A stretch of 64,000 nt of DNA from Euzebya pacifica (GTDB taxonomy: Bacteria > Actinomycetota > Nitriliruptoria > Euzebyales > Euzebyaceae), in the NCBI RefSeq assembly GCF_003344865.1, contig NZ_CP031165.1, positions 1,054,001-1,118,000 on the forward strand. The letters run 5' to 3'. Below are positions 36,183-44,789 of this stretch, one piece after another. Made by a program: the position numbers and the translations under genes. Position 1 is the stretch's first letter; every line of letters starts with the position of its first letter. A model generated the notes under the pieces. The model saw only the letters and a program-made list of their open reading frames with translations, ran no database searches and was not told where the DNA came from.

Positions 36183-37607
36183 ATGCAGCAGCGGATCGTG
36201 ATTCTCGGTGGAGGCCCCGGCGGCTACGAAGCGGCGCTCGTCGCAGCGGAGCAGGGCGCCGACGTGACCGTGGTGTCCCGTGAGGGCCTCGGCGGCAACA
36301 GCGTCCTGTGGGACTGCGTGCCGTCCAAGGCGATGATCGTCTCGTCGGTGGCGATGGGGTCGATGCAGACCGCCAGCCGCCTCGGCGTCCACCTCGAGGG
36401 CGGCGTCGACCTGAGCGGACGCGCCCGGGCCGACATCGCGGCGGTCATGGACCGTGTCCGCCTGCTCGGCCTGGACCAGTCCGCCGACATCGAGTCCAAG
36501 GTCGAGGCCGCCGGGGCCACCATCCTCCGGGGCGAGGGTCGGCTGGCCGGTCCCGAGACCGTGGAGGTGGAGACCGAGGGCGGCGGCGTGGAGGTGCTCC
36601 ACGCCGATGCGATCCTGGTGGCAACCGGGTCCCATCCCCGACGGCTGCCCTTCTCCACCCCCGACGGCAAACGCGTCTTCACCTCTCGCGAGCTGTTCGC
36701 GCTGCAGGAGCCGCCCGAGCGGTTGATCGTCGTCGGCTCGGGTGTCACCGGCGCCGAGTACGCGCAGGCCTTCGCCAAGTTCGGGGTCGACGTCCACCTC
36801 GTCAGCTCGCGCGACATGATCCTGCCCAGCGAGGACCCCGACGCCGCCGCAGTCCTCGAGGGCGAGTTCGAGCGGTGGGGGATGACCATCCACCGTCGCC
36901 GTCGTGCCTACGACATGGAGGTCGACGAGGGCGGGGTGCGCGTGAAGATCGGCGACAAGGACGGTGGGCAGGAGGAGTGGATCGAGGCCAGCCACGCCCT
37001 GTACTGCGTCGGCATGATCCCCAACTCGCGTCGGATGGGCCTGGAGGCCGCGGGCGTGCTGACCCGTCCCGACGGCGCCATCCCCGTGGACGCCGTGAGC
37101 CGGACCAACGTGCGGACGGTCTACGCGGCAGGTGACGTCACCGGCGGGATCATGCTGGCCTCCGTCGCAGCGATGCAGGGACGGAACGCCATGTACCACG
37201 CGCTCGGGATGGCCGTCGCGCCGCTGCGGTGGGACGCCGTCGCCGCCTGCGTGTTCACCAGCCCCCAGGTCGCCACCGTCGGCATGCAGGGGCCCGACGA
37301 CGACGCCGCCAACGGTCCCGTGGACACCATCCGACTGGACTTCGCCGGCAACCCCCGCGCCAAGATGGAGGAGGCGACCGTCGGATTCGTCAAGATCCAC
37401 GCGCGGAAGGGGTCGGGCACCGTGCTCGGGGCGACCGTCGTGGCCCCCAACGCCTCGGACCTGATCACCCCCCTCAGCGTCGCCGTCCACAACCGGCTGA
37501 CCGTCGGCCAGGTCGCGCAGGCGTTCACCATCTACCCCTCCATGGGTGGCTCGACCGCCGAGGCCGCCCGCCAGCTCATGGGCCTGGCCACCGCCGCGGC
37601 CCAGTGA
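36183..37607 (+). CDS. lpdA: LpdA-type NAD(P)H quinone reductase (flavoprotein disulfide reductase family)
   Basis: Flavoprotein of 474 residues. The FAD loop is ILGGGPGGYEAALVA, the NAD loop is VVGSGVTGAEYAQAFAKFG, and a second FAD motif is VYAAGDVTGGIML. The redox motif reads GGNSVLWDCVPSK: the first Cys of CxxxxC is replaced, leaving one Cys, and the C-terminal His-Glu pair is absent (IYPSMGGSTAE). The same changes occur in mycobacterial LpdA (Rv3303c), which is a quinone reductase rather than a lipoamide dehydrogenase. Its stop overlaps the GTG of modA (GTGA). Confidence 0.9.
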   Translation: MQQRIVILGGGPGGYEAALVAAEQGADVTVVSREGLGGNSVLWDCVPSKAMIVSSVAMGSMQTASRLGVHLEGGVDLSGRARADIAAVMDRVRLLGLDQSADIESKVEAAGATILRGEGRLAGPETVEVETEGGGVEVLHADAILVATGSHPRRLPFSTPDGKRVFTSRELFALQEPPERLIVVGSGVTGAEYAQAFAKFGVDVHLVSSRDMILPSEDPDAAAVLEGEFERWGMTIHRRRRAYDMEVDEGGVRVKIGDKDGGQEEWIEASHALYCVGMIPNSRRMGLEAAGVLTRPDGAIPVDAVSRTNVRTVYAAGDVTGGIMLASVAAMQGRNAMYHALGMAVAPLRWDAVAACVFTSPQVATVGMQGPDDDAANGPVDTIRLDFAGNPRAKMEEATVGFVKIHARKGSGTVLGATVVAPNASDLITPLSVAVHNRLTVGQVAQAFTIYPSMGGSTAEAARQLMGLATAAAQ

Positions 37608-38338
37608 CCCCGCGGGGGGTCGGTGCGCTGCTCGCGGGGTGCCTGCTCGTGCTGGGCACGACCGCAGCCGCCTGTTCGGTGGCCGGCCCCCAGCAGGTGG
37701 TCGTGTCCGCGGCGGCGTCGCTGACCGAGGCCTTCGACGAGCTGGAACGAACCTACGAGGACGACAACCCCGACGTCGACATCGTGCTCAACCTGGGCGG
37801 CAGCCAGATCCTGGCCGGCCAGATCGTCGACGGGGCCCCGGCCGACCTGTTCGCCTCGGCCAACCCACAGTCGGTTCGCCTGGTCGCCGACGCCGGGCTC
37901 GGGCAGGGCGATCCGATCGTGCTGGCCACCAACCGGCTGGTCATCGTCGTTCCGGCCGGCAACCCACAGGGGGTTGCGTCGCTGGGCGACCTCGTCGAGC
38001 TCGATGTCGTGCTCGGTGCGGAGGAGGTGCCCGTCGGCGCCTACGCCCAGGAGGCGCTCGACGCCGCCGGGGTGACGTTGCAGCCGGTCTCGCTCGAGCC
38101 GGACACTCGTGCGGTCGTCAGCCGGGTCGTGCAGGGCGATGCCGACGCGGCCATCGCCTACGCCACCGACGTCGTCGCCCTCGACGCGGTCGAGGGCATC
38201 GAGCTACCAGCCGACGTGCAGCCCGAGATCACCTACCAGGTCCTGCTCCTGACCGACGGCGCCGGCGGCTTCCTCGAGTTCCTCGCCAGCACCGAAGCGC
38301 AGCAAATCCTGCGCCGCTTCGGGTTCTCCGGTCCATGA
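37604..38338 (+). CDS. modA: molybdate ABC transporter substrate-binding lipoprotein
   Basis: Periplasmic-type binding protein of 244 residues, anchored as a lipoprotein (hydrophobic start ending TTAAAC). It begins VVVSAAASLTEAFDELERTY, then LNLGGSQILAGQI and GAPADLFASANPQ, the oxyanion-binding loops of ModA. The GTG start overlaps the lpdA stop by four bases, which links molybdate uptake to the LpdA transcript. It delivers molybdate to the ModB/ModC channel encoded directly after it. Tungstate specificity cannot be excluded. Confidence 0.93.
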   Translation: MTPRGVGALLAGCLLVLGTTAAACSVAGPQQVVVSAAASLTEAFDELERTYEDDNPDVDIVLNLGGSQILAGQIVDGAPADLFASANPQSVRLVADAGLGQGDPIVLATNRLVIVVPAGNPQGVASLGDLVELDVVLGAEEVPVGAYAQEALDAAGVTLQPVSLEPDTRAVVSRVVQGDADAAIAYATDVVALDAVEGIELPADVQPEITYQVLLLTDGAGGFLEFLASTEAQQILRRFGFSGP

Positions 38339-38348
38339 TCCGGGGCAC

Positions 38349-39119
38349 GTGAACCGAACCGTCGGCCCCCTGCACCCGCTCGCCGCGATCGCGGTCGCCC
38401 TCCTGGCGCTGCCCTTGCTCGCCCTGGTGTTCGCTGCGCCGTGGTCGACCCTCCCGTCGCGGCTGTTCGACGAGCGGGTGATCGGCGCCATGACCCTGTC
38501 GATCGTGACGGCGTCGGTGGCCACCGTGATCGTCGCCCTCGTCGGCGTGCCGCTGGGATGGGTGCTGGCACGGGACGAACGCTGGACGTGGCTGCGCCCC
38601 ATCGTGCTCGTGCCCATGGTCCTGCCGCCGGTCGTCGGTGGTGTGGCCCTGCAGCTGCTGTGGGGTCGCTCGGGCGTGTTCGGCGGGATCCTGGCCGACA
38701 TCGGCATCGTCGTTCCCTTCACCTCTGCCGCGGTCGTGCTCGCGCAGGTGTTCGTCGCCCTGCCGTTCTGTGTCCTTGCCGTGGAGACCGGCGTCCGGGG
38801 GGTGGACCCACGGATGGAGGAGATGGCCGGTGTCTACGGGATGTCCGGCTATCGCTTGTTCCGGCGGGTCACCCTGCCGCTGGCCGGGCCGGGGATCCGG
38901 GCCGGGCTCGCGGTGGCATGGGCCCGGGCCCTGGGGGAGTTCGGCGCCACCATCACCTTCGCCGGCAACCTGCCGGGTCGGACGCAGACGATGCCGCTGG
39001 CCACGTACCTGCAGCTGCAGACCGACCAGCCCTCGGCCGTGCTGCTCAGCCTGCTGCTGCTGGCCATCAGCCTCGTGGTGCTCGTCGGCCTGCGCGGTCG
39101 CCTGGGCGTGACCACATGA
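38349..39119 (+). CDS. modB: molybdate ABC transporter permease
   Basis: Inner-membrane permease of 256 residues with about five to six helices. The EAA loop reads EEMAGVYGMSGYRLFRRVTL and the family signature ARALGEFGATITFAGN follows. GTG start at 38349, ten bases after modA; its stop overlaps the modC ATG (ATGA), so the three genes are one operon. Confidence 0.93.
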   Translation: MNRTVGPLHPLAAIAVALLALPLLALVFAAPWSTLPSRLFDERVIGAMTLSIVTASVATVIVALVGVPLGWVLARDERWTWLRPIVLVPMVLPPVVGGVALQLLWGRSGVFGGILADIGIVVPFTSAAVVLAQVFVALPFCVLAVETGVRGVDPRMEEMAGVYGMSGYRLFRRVTLPLAGPGIRAGLAVAWARALGEFGATITFAGNLPGRTQTMPLATYLQLQTDQPSAVLLSLLLLAISLVVLVGLRGRLGVTT

Positions 39120-40177
39120 GCGAACGCGGACGCGGGGACCTGCAGGTGCACGTCGTCGTGCCCGACCGCGACGTCGACGTGGCCTTCACCGCCGAACCGG
39201 GCGAGGTCATCGGTGTCGTCGGCCCCTCGGGCGCCGGCAAGACCACCGTGCTGCGCGCCATCGCTGGGCTGGACCGGCCGCACGGGGGGACGGTCGCGCT
39301 CGGCGACGAGGTGTGGGACGACGGTGGCCGCCGACGGGTCGCCACGGCCGACCGCCGGGTCGGCCTGGTCCTCGCCGAACCGCTGCTGCTGCCCCACCTG
39401 GACGTGCGCACCAACGTCGCCATCGCCCTGGACGCCGGCGTCGGCGGGCCCGATGCGCTGGCCGACGCCGACGGATGGATCGATGCCCTCGGCCTCGGGG
39501 AGATCGGGCACCACCGGGCCGACACCCTCTCGACCGGTCAGGCCCAGCGGGTGTCGCTCGGCCGTGCGCTGGCGTCCGACCCGCGGGTCCTGCTGCTGGA
39601 CGAGCCGCTGGCGAACCTCGACATCCGGACCCGCGCCGAGGTCCGTCGCCTGCTGTCCACGGTGCTGCACCGGATCGAGGGGCCGACGGTGATCGTCACC
39701 CACGACCCGGTGGACGCCTACGCGCTGGCCGACCGCCTGGTGGTCGTCGAGGACGGCACGGTCAGCCAGGCCGGCGACCTCCGTGCGGTCACGCGGCGTC
39801 CACGGACGGACTGGGTTGCCGCGCTGGTCGGGCTGAACCTGTACCGGGGACGGGTCGAGGACGGACGCTTCCACCTCGACGACAGCGACCAGAGCCTGGC
39901 GGTGGCGACCGACGTCCGAGGCCCAGCCCTGGCCACGATCCTCCCGCGGGCGGTGTCGTTGCACCGGGGCCGTCCCAGCGGCAGCCCGCGCAACGTCTGG
40001 CACGGCGGCGTGGTGTCCGTCGACGGACGGGCCGGGCGAATGCGGGTGTCCATCGCCGGGCGCGTCCCGATCGTGGCCGAGGTGACGGCCACGGCAGTCG
40101 CCGACCTCGAGCTCGGTCGCGGCGGCGGGATCTGGGTGTCGGTGAAGGCCACCGAGATCGACGTGTTCGCCGACTGA
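39116..40177 (+). CDS. modC: molybdate ABC transporter ATP-binding protein with altered Q-loop
   Basis: ATPase of 353 residues that drives ModB. Walker A is GPSGAGKTT (36-44), the signature is LSTGQAQRVSLGRAL, Walker B is VLLLDEPLANLD and the switch His is in IVTHDPVDA. The Q-loop is unusual: RRVGLVLAEPLLLPH has Ala87 where ModC proteins have the conserved Gln. A C-terminal region of about 110 residues (TOBE-like, with RAVSLHRGRPSGSPRN) should bind oxyanion and regulate. The protein is complete, so this may be an active variant. Confidence 0.9.
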   Translation: MSERGRGDLQVHVVVPDRDVDVAFTAEPGEVIGVVGPSGAGKTTVLRAIAGLDRPHGGTVALGDEVWDDGGRRRVATADRRVGLVLAEPLLLPHLDVRTNVAIALDAGVGGPDALADADGWIDALGLGEIGHHRADTLSTGQAQRVSLGRALASDPRVLLLDEPLANLDIRTRAEVRRLLSTVLHRIEGPTVIVTHDPVDAYALADRLVVVEDGTVSQAGDLRAVTRRPRTDWVAALVGLNLYRGRVEDGRFHLDDSDQSLAVATDVRGPALATILPRAVSLHRGRPSGSPRNVWHGGVVSVDGRAGRMRVSIAGRVPIVAEVTATAVADLELGRGGGIWVSVKATEIDVFAD

Positions 40178-40184
40178 CAGGCCA

Positions 40185-40210
40185 GCGGCCGGGCGTCGAC
40201 GGTCGGCCGC
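40185..40210. terminator. possible bidirectional terminator
   Basis: GCGGCCG (40185-40191) and CGGCCGC (40204-40210) form a 7-bp stem with a 12-base loop between the convergent modC and lipoprotein genes. There is no T-run, so the call rests on position and stem only. Confidence 0.35.
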
Positions 40211-40225
40211 GGATCGCCCCGACGG

Positions 40226-40954
40226 TCAGCGCAGCGCCAGGTACGCCGGTTCGCTCGTCGCGAACGCGCGTCCCAGGACGATCACGGCGTCGCTGGTGAC
40301 GTCCACGCCCTGCCGGACCTCGTAGACGACGGTCCCGCGCTGTCGCTCGCCGGGCTTCATCTCCCCGCCCGGTCCCGGTGGTTCGTGCAACGTCGCCACC
40401 CGGACGTCGACGAACGTGCCGTCGGTCAGCAGCATCTCGGTGGAGAACGACGCGGAGAACGTCCGCGGCTCGGTCCCGAGGTGGTGCACCTCCATGTCCA
40501 GCCCCACGAAGCGACTGCCCTCCTCGGGGACCGAGATGGTGTTGACCGGTTCGAGCGGGTCGACGATCCCGTGGATGGTGACCTCCCAGCTGCCGCTCGT
40601 GGCGGGGGTTCCCAGCGGCACCGTCGGCAGGCTGAACGTCGGGCTGCCGGCGGAGTCGGCGGCCGCCGTGGCCGTGGGTGTGGCAGCGGCCGACTCCGGA
40701 GGGACCGTCGTCGCGTCGACCGGTTGGAGGCCGTCGTCGAGCTGCAGCTCGGGATAGACCTTGTCCTCGCCCTGCGGCTCCGTCGGCGAGTCCTGCGATC
40801 CTTGCTCGTCCTGCTGGGCCACGGCCGTGGGCGCGACCGATGCCGGTGCTGCCGCGTCGCCGCCACCGCCCCCGGCGCAGCCGGACAGCAACAGCGCCGC
40901 CACGAGGGCGGCGCCGACTGTTCGGGGGTCGGACACGATCGGCACCGACCCCAT
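40226..40954 (-). CDS. lipoprotein with DUF4352-like C-terminal domain
   Basis: Lipoprotein of 242 residues; the lipobox is LLLSGC with the Cys near residue 25, followed by a low-complexity Ala/Pro/Thr-rich linker to about residue 115. The C-terminal 125 residues start WEVTIHGIVDPLEPVN and continue FVGLDMEVHHLGTEPRTFSA, the immunoglobulin-like telokin form of DUF4352 proteins, which are often exposed on the cell surface with unknown roles. It is four bases downstream of the carboxylase alpha gene and probably cotranscribed. Confidence 0.75.
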   Translation of the reverse strand: MGSVPIVSDPRTVGAALVAALLLSGCAGGGGGDAAAPASVAPTAVAQQDEQGSQDSPTEPQGEDKVYPELQLDDGLQPVDATTVPPESAAATPTATAAADSAGSPTFSLPTVPLGTPATSGSWEVTIHGIVDPLEPVNTISVPEEGSRFVGLDMEVHHLGTEPRTFSASFSTEMLLTDGTFVDVRVATLHEPPGPGGEMKPGERQRGTVVYEVRQGVDVTSDAVIVLGRAFATSEPAYLALR

Positions 40955-40958
40955 CGTC

Positions 40959-42779
40959 CTACGCGTCGGCGATCGTGGCCAGCACGTCGCCGGAGTTGAC
41001 GACCGCCCCGGCCTCCACGGGCAGCGCGGTCACCGTGCCCGCCTTGTGGGCCTTGATGGCGTTCTCCATCTTCATGGCCTCCAGGACCACCACCAGGTCG
41101 CCCTCCTCGACCGTTGCGCCCTCCTCGACCGCGACCTTGACGATGGTGCCCTGCATGGGGGCGGCGAGGTCGTCGCCGCTGGCTGCCGCACCGCCGCTGC
41201 CGGACGATCCGCGCTTGCGCTTGGCCGTGGACGGCGCGGGTGCCGCTGCGGCGGCAAGGCCGCGCACGGTGACGGCCAGGCGCTTGCCGCCCACCTCGAC
41301 GGTGACTTCCTGCGCGGGCACGTCGTCGTCCTCCGCCGCACCGGGCATCGGGGCGACCGGGATGCCCGACAGGTCCCATTCCTTCTCCACCGAGATGGTG
41401 GCGGTGTTGGCCGTGATGAAGTCGTCGTGCTCGAAGGCCACGCGGAAGAAGTCCACCGTCGTCGGGACGCCCTCGATCTCCAGCTCGGTCAGCGCACGGA
41501 CCATGCGGCGACGGGCCTGCTCGCGATCGGACCCGGTGGTGATCAGCTTGGCGATCAGGGAGTCGTAGGACCGGGGGATCTCCCAGCCGGCCTCGCCGAC
41601 CCCGTCGACCCGCACGCCCGGGCCGGACGGGGCGCGCCAGCCCGTGATCAGGCCGGGGGAGGGGACGAAGCCCATGCCCACGTTCTCGGCGTTGATGCGG
41701 GCCTCGATCGAGTGGCCGGTCAGCTCGACGTCGTCCTGGGTCAGGGGCAGGGCCTCACCGGCCGCGATGCGCAGCTGCCACTCGACCAGGTCCATGCCGG
41801 TGACCTGCTCGGTGACCGGATGCTCCACCTGCAGGCGGGTGTTCATCTCCAGGAAGTAGAAGTCGCCGTCCCCCGCGCCCGGCGAGGACGCCGTCGCGGG
41901 GTCGTAGAGGTACTCGCAGGTGCCGGCCCCCGTGTAGCCGACCTGCTCGCTGACGCGGACGGCCGAGGCGCCCATCGCGGCGCGGACGGCATCCGACAGC
42001 CCGGGTGCGGGCGCCTCCTCGATCAGCTTCTGGTGCCGACGCTGCGTCGAGCAGTCGCGGTCACCCAGGTACAGGGTCGTCCCGTGGGTGTCGGCGAGGA
42101 CCTGGATCTCGATGTGCCGCGGGCGGCCCAGGTAGCGCTCGACGTAGACCTCGCCGCGGCCGAACGCCGCGACGGCCTCGCGCTGCGCGGAGTCCAGCGC
42201 CTCCTGCAGCTCGTTGTCGGCGTTGACGACCTTCATGCCGCGTCCGCCACCGCCGTAGGCGGCCTTGATGATCAGCGGGTAGCCGTGCTCGGCAGCGAAG
42301 GCCTTGACCTCCTCCGCGTCGTCGGTCGGCTCCATCATCCCCGGGACGAGCGGGCACTCGGCGGCCTTCGCGGCCTCACGGGCGCTCAGCTTGTCGCCCA
42401 TCTTCACGATCGACTGGGGCGGCGGGCCGATCCAGGTGACGCTGGCGTCGGTCATCGCCTGGGCGAAGTCGGCGTTCTCGCTGAGGAACCCGTAGCCGGG
42501 GTGCACCGACCGGGCACCCGACTGCTCGATGACCTCCACGATCCGCTCGGTGTTGAGGTAGGACTCCGCCGGGGCTGCACCACCCAGCAGGTAGGCCTCG
42601 TCGGCGTAGCGCAACCACGGAGCGTCGCGGTCCGCCTCGGAGTACACCGCCACGGTGGGCAGGCCGAGATCGCGGCACGTGCGGAACACACGCAGGGCGA
42701 TCTCCCCACGGTTGGCCACCAGAACCGGCCCGAGGGAGGCGAGCGCGGAGGAGGGGTTGGCGGATGCAGAAGCGGACAC
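40959..42779 (-). CDS. acyl-CoA carboxylase alpha subunit (biotin carboxylase + BCCP)
   Basis: Carboxylates biotin with ATP and bicarbonate for acetyl- or propionyl-CoA carboxylase. The 606 residues form a biotin carboxylase (about 15-465) with the ATP-grasp loop AAYGGGGRGMKVV, DCSTQRRHQKLIEEAPAP and FYFLEMNTRLQVEHPVTE, and a C-terminal biotinyl domain with the acceptor Lys in VLEAMKMENAIK. The size and layout match mycobacterial AccA3. The beta and epsilon subunits are at 55826 and 53878, and BirA, which biotinylates the Lys, is at 59744. Confidence 0.95.
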   Translation of the reverse strand: MSASASANPSSALASLGPVLVANRGEIALRVFRTCRDLGLPTVAVYSEADRDAPWLRYADEAYLLGGAAPAESYLNTERIVEVIEQSGARSVHPGYGFLSENADFAQAMTDASVTWIGPPPQSIVKMGDKLSAREAAKAAECPLVPGMMEPTDDAEEVKAFAAEHGYPLIIKAAYGGGGRGMKVVNADNELQEALDSAQREAVAAFGRGEVYVERYLGRPRHIEIQVLADTHGTTLYLGDRDCSTQRRHQKLIEEAPAPGLSDAVRAAMGASAVRVSEQVGYTGAGTCEYLYDPATASSPGAGDGDFYFLEMNTRLQVEHPVTEQVTGMDLVEWQLRIAAGEALPLTQDDVELTGHSIEARINAENVGMGFVPSPGLITGWRAPSGPGVRVDGVGEAGWEIPRSYDSLIAKLITTGSDREQARRRMVRALTELEIEGVPTTVDFFRVAFEHDDFITANTATISVEKEWDLSGIPVAPMPGAAEDDDVPAQEVTVEVGGKRLAVTVRGLAAAAAPAPSTAKRKRGSSGSGGAAASGDDLAAPMQGTIVKVAVEEGATVEEGDLVVVLEAMKMENAIKAHKAGTVTALPVEAGAVVNSGDVLATIADA

Positions 42780-43004
42780 GTGTCGACCCTTTCGACGGCT
42801 GAGCGGTCGTTCGCCGGGATGCTAGCGGTCGGACACCACGAGCCTTCAAGCGAGGGGCGGGCATGACCTCGCTTCGCGCCGGGCACCCTGTCCGTCGTAC
42901 CCTCCGCAGTCGGATATCTCCGTGCCGACCTCCGCGACGCTTCTGGTCGCGCCCGTTCGGTCACGCCCCGACTACTCACGCGTCCTGCAAGGAGTCACCA
43001 GACC

Positions 43005-43448
43005 ATGCGTCGCACGTCCATCGTCCTCGTCCTCGCCCTCGGCCTCTTCCTGACCGCGTGCAGCGCCCAGGAGCCCGAGGTCGTCCTGAACGAGCAGGTC
43101 CCCGCCGCGCAGGCGGTCGCCGAGGTTGCCGAAGGCGAAGAGGGCGAGCCCGCCGTCGAGGCCGACTTCGCCGCGGCCGAGGCCGTCTGGGTCGCCGAAC
43201 AGCTGGCCTTCACCAGCGCCCCGTCCAGCATGCCTGCCGATGAGGTCGTCATGGGCCTGCAGGTCATCGGTGGCCTCCCGCACAACGTCATCTTCGAGGG
43301 CCTCGAGGGCGACCGCGTCCTGGTCGACGGGCCCGGCGAGGGCGAGTTCGCGGCGGTCAACACCATCCCGGCTGGCACCTACACCTACTACTGCGGCATC
43401 CCCGGCCACCGTGCGGCCGGCATGGAGGGCGAGATCACGGTCGGCTAG
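43005..43448 (+). CDS. cupredoxin (plastocyanin-like) lipoprotein
   Basis: Exported copper protein of 147 residues. The lipobox is LFLTAC (Cys near residue 19), followed by an acidic linker to about residue 70. The copper domain has the ligands H in LPHNVIFEG and C, H, M in YYCGIPGHRAAGMEG, a type 1 blue-copper site. It is similar in form to the N-terminal domain of the multicopper oxidase at 28340 and could be an electron carrier. The 225-base gap before it shows nothing clear other than the ribosome site AAGGAG. Its last codons lie in a tandem repeat. Confidence 0.9.
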   Translation: MRRTSIVLVLALGLFLTACSAQEPEVVLNEQVPAAQAVAEVAEGEEGEPAVEADFAAAEAVWVAEQLAFTSAPSSMPADEVVMGLQVIGGLPHNVIFEGLEGDRVLVDGPGEGEFAAVNTIPAGTYTYYCGIPGHRAAGMEGEITVG

Positions 43449-43520
43449 CAGGCACGGTCAGCTGACGCCGACACGGTCGGCTGACGCCGGCACGGTCGGC
43501 TGACGCCGGCACGGTCGAGC
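43436..43520 (+). repeat. 19-bp tandem repeats across the cupredoxin stop codon
   Basis: Units CACGGTCGGCTGACGCCGG (19 bp) begin at 43453, 43472 and 43491; the first, shorter unit (43436-43452) contains the final codons and TAG of the cupredoxin gene. Each copy contains a TAG or TGA. The following 170 bases to the next start hold no recognisable gene; GTTCACC at about 43585 is the only motif-like element. Confidence 0.85.
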
Positions 43521-43689
43521 AGTGACCGGCGGCCTCTGAAGGTCGTTCATCGGTCGGCTGGGGGCAACCAGCCGGCCACCCTCGGTTCACCTGCCGTGGT
43601 TACCGTCCGGTAGGTGCGCGGTGGTCAGTCCGCCGCGAGCGTCCCGACCTCGCCCTGGGGTCGGGTTCTCCCTGCCCGAGGTGTTCGCC

Positions 43690-44721
43690 GTGCTGTCCCC
43701 GTTGCCCCTGTCTCGTGTTCGTCGCATCGGCCCGCCGCTGGTCGCGGTCGCCCTCGTCGTGGGCATCGTCCTCGGCGGAGTGGCGATCGCCCAGTCCGCG
43801 CCTGCGGCGGTCCGGCTGGACGGAACGGACCCGTCGAGCCACGCGATCGCGGTGTCGACGGCGGTCTTCGACGATGCCGGCGGTGCCGACACGACAGCAC
43901 GCCATGCGGTGCTCGGCCGCGACGACGACTTCGCCGACTCCCTGGCTGCCGGCCCCCTGCTGAACGGTGGGCCGTTGCTGTACGTGCCGGGCGGCGAGGA
44001 CGGCACGCTGCCTGGGCCCGTGGCCGCGGAGCTGCAGCGCATCCTGCCCCCTGCTGCTGACGTGTTCGTCGTCGGCGGGGTGGACGCCATCTCCGAGGAC
44101 ATCGCCACGGCCGTCGAGGACCTCGGCTATCACGTCGTTCGGCTCGCAGGGGAGGAGCGCACGGCGACCGCTGCGGCCATCGCCGACGAGGCGACCCGGA
44201 CCCACGGACCGGCCGACCGGGTGCTGGTCGCCCTGGCCGGCCGCTGGCCCGACGCCGTGGCCGGCGGTGCCCTTGCCGCCAGCGAACAGCTTCCGTTGTT
44301 GCTGACCGACGGCACCAGCGCCTCGACCGCCACCGTCGCGTGGCTGGATGCCCACCCAGACCACGAGGTCGTCGTGCTCGGCGGCCCCGCCGCCATCGAG
44401 GAATCGGTGTTCACGGCGCTCGGCGGCGACCGGCGGCTGACCGGCGAGACCCGTGCCCACACCGCCGCCGCCATGGTTGCCGAGTTCGGCGATGACGTCA
44501 CCGGCACCACGGTGATGCAGGGATTCGCCGACGACGGGTGGGTGCACGGCAACGCCGGCGCGGCCCTGCTGCAGCCGCTGCTGCTCAACGGCCCTGATGT
44601 CGACACGCTCAACAGCGTCGTCACGAGCGCGCTGGACGGGCGCACGGGCGAGCTGTTCGTGCTGGGGGGCACCGACCGGGTGGGCACCACCGCCCTGACC
44701 GCCGCCGAGGCCGCCCGCTGA
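43690..44721 (+). CDS. secreted protein with cell-wall-binding repeat 2 domains
   Basis: Protein of 343 residues with a membrane/signal helix (PPLVAVALVVGIVLGGVAI) and three CWB2-type repeats, for example HAVLGRDDDFADSLAAGPLL, VFVVGGVDAISEDIATAV and DHEVVVLGGPAAIEESVF. Nothing else is attached, so it is mostly a wall-binding module. GTG at 43690 is preferred because GAGG lies eight bases upstream; an in-frame GTG at 43621 would add 23 residues before the signal helix. The PhoD gene follows after 68 bases in the same direction. Confidence 0.8.
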   Translation: MLSPLPLSRVRRIGPPLVAVALVVGIVLGGVAIAQSAPAAVRLDGTDPSSHAIAVSTAVFDDAGGADTTARHAVLGRDDDFADSLAAGPLLNGGPLLYVPGGEDGTLPGPVAAELQRILPPAADVFVVGGVDAISEDIATAVEDLGYHVVRLAGEERTATAAAIADEATRTHGPADRVLVALAGRWPDAVAGGALAASEQLPLLLTDGTSASTATVAWLDAHPDHEVVVLGGPAAIEESVFTALGGDRRLTGETRAHTAAAMVAEFGDDVTGTTVMQGFADDGWVHGNAGAALLQPLLLNGPDVDTLNSVVTSALDGRTGELFVLGGTDRVGTTALTAAEAAR

Positions 44722-44789
44722 CCGCGGGCCCCGGCGACCCCCTCCCGCTCCTCCAGCACCGCACTCCTCCAGCACCGAAAGGACACATC

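Noticed and set aside
36183-37607. Dihydrolipoamide dehydrogenase
   Set aside because: The redox Cys pair and C-terminal His-Glu pair of that enzyme are missing; LpdA-type quinone reductase fits better.
43570-43620. PHO box in front of the CWB2/PhoD genes
   Set aside because: GTTCACC occurs once, but no second unit follows at the 11-base spacing.
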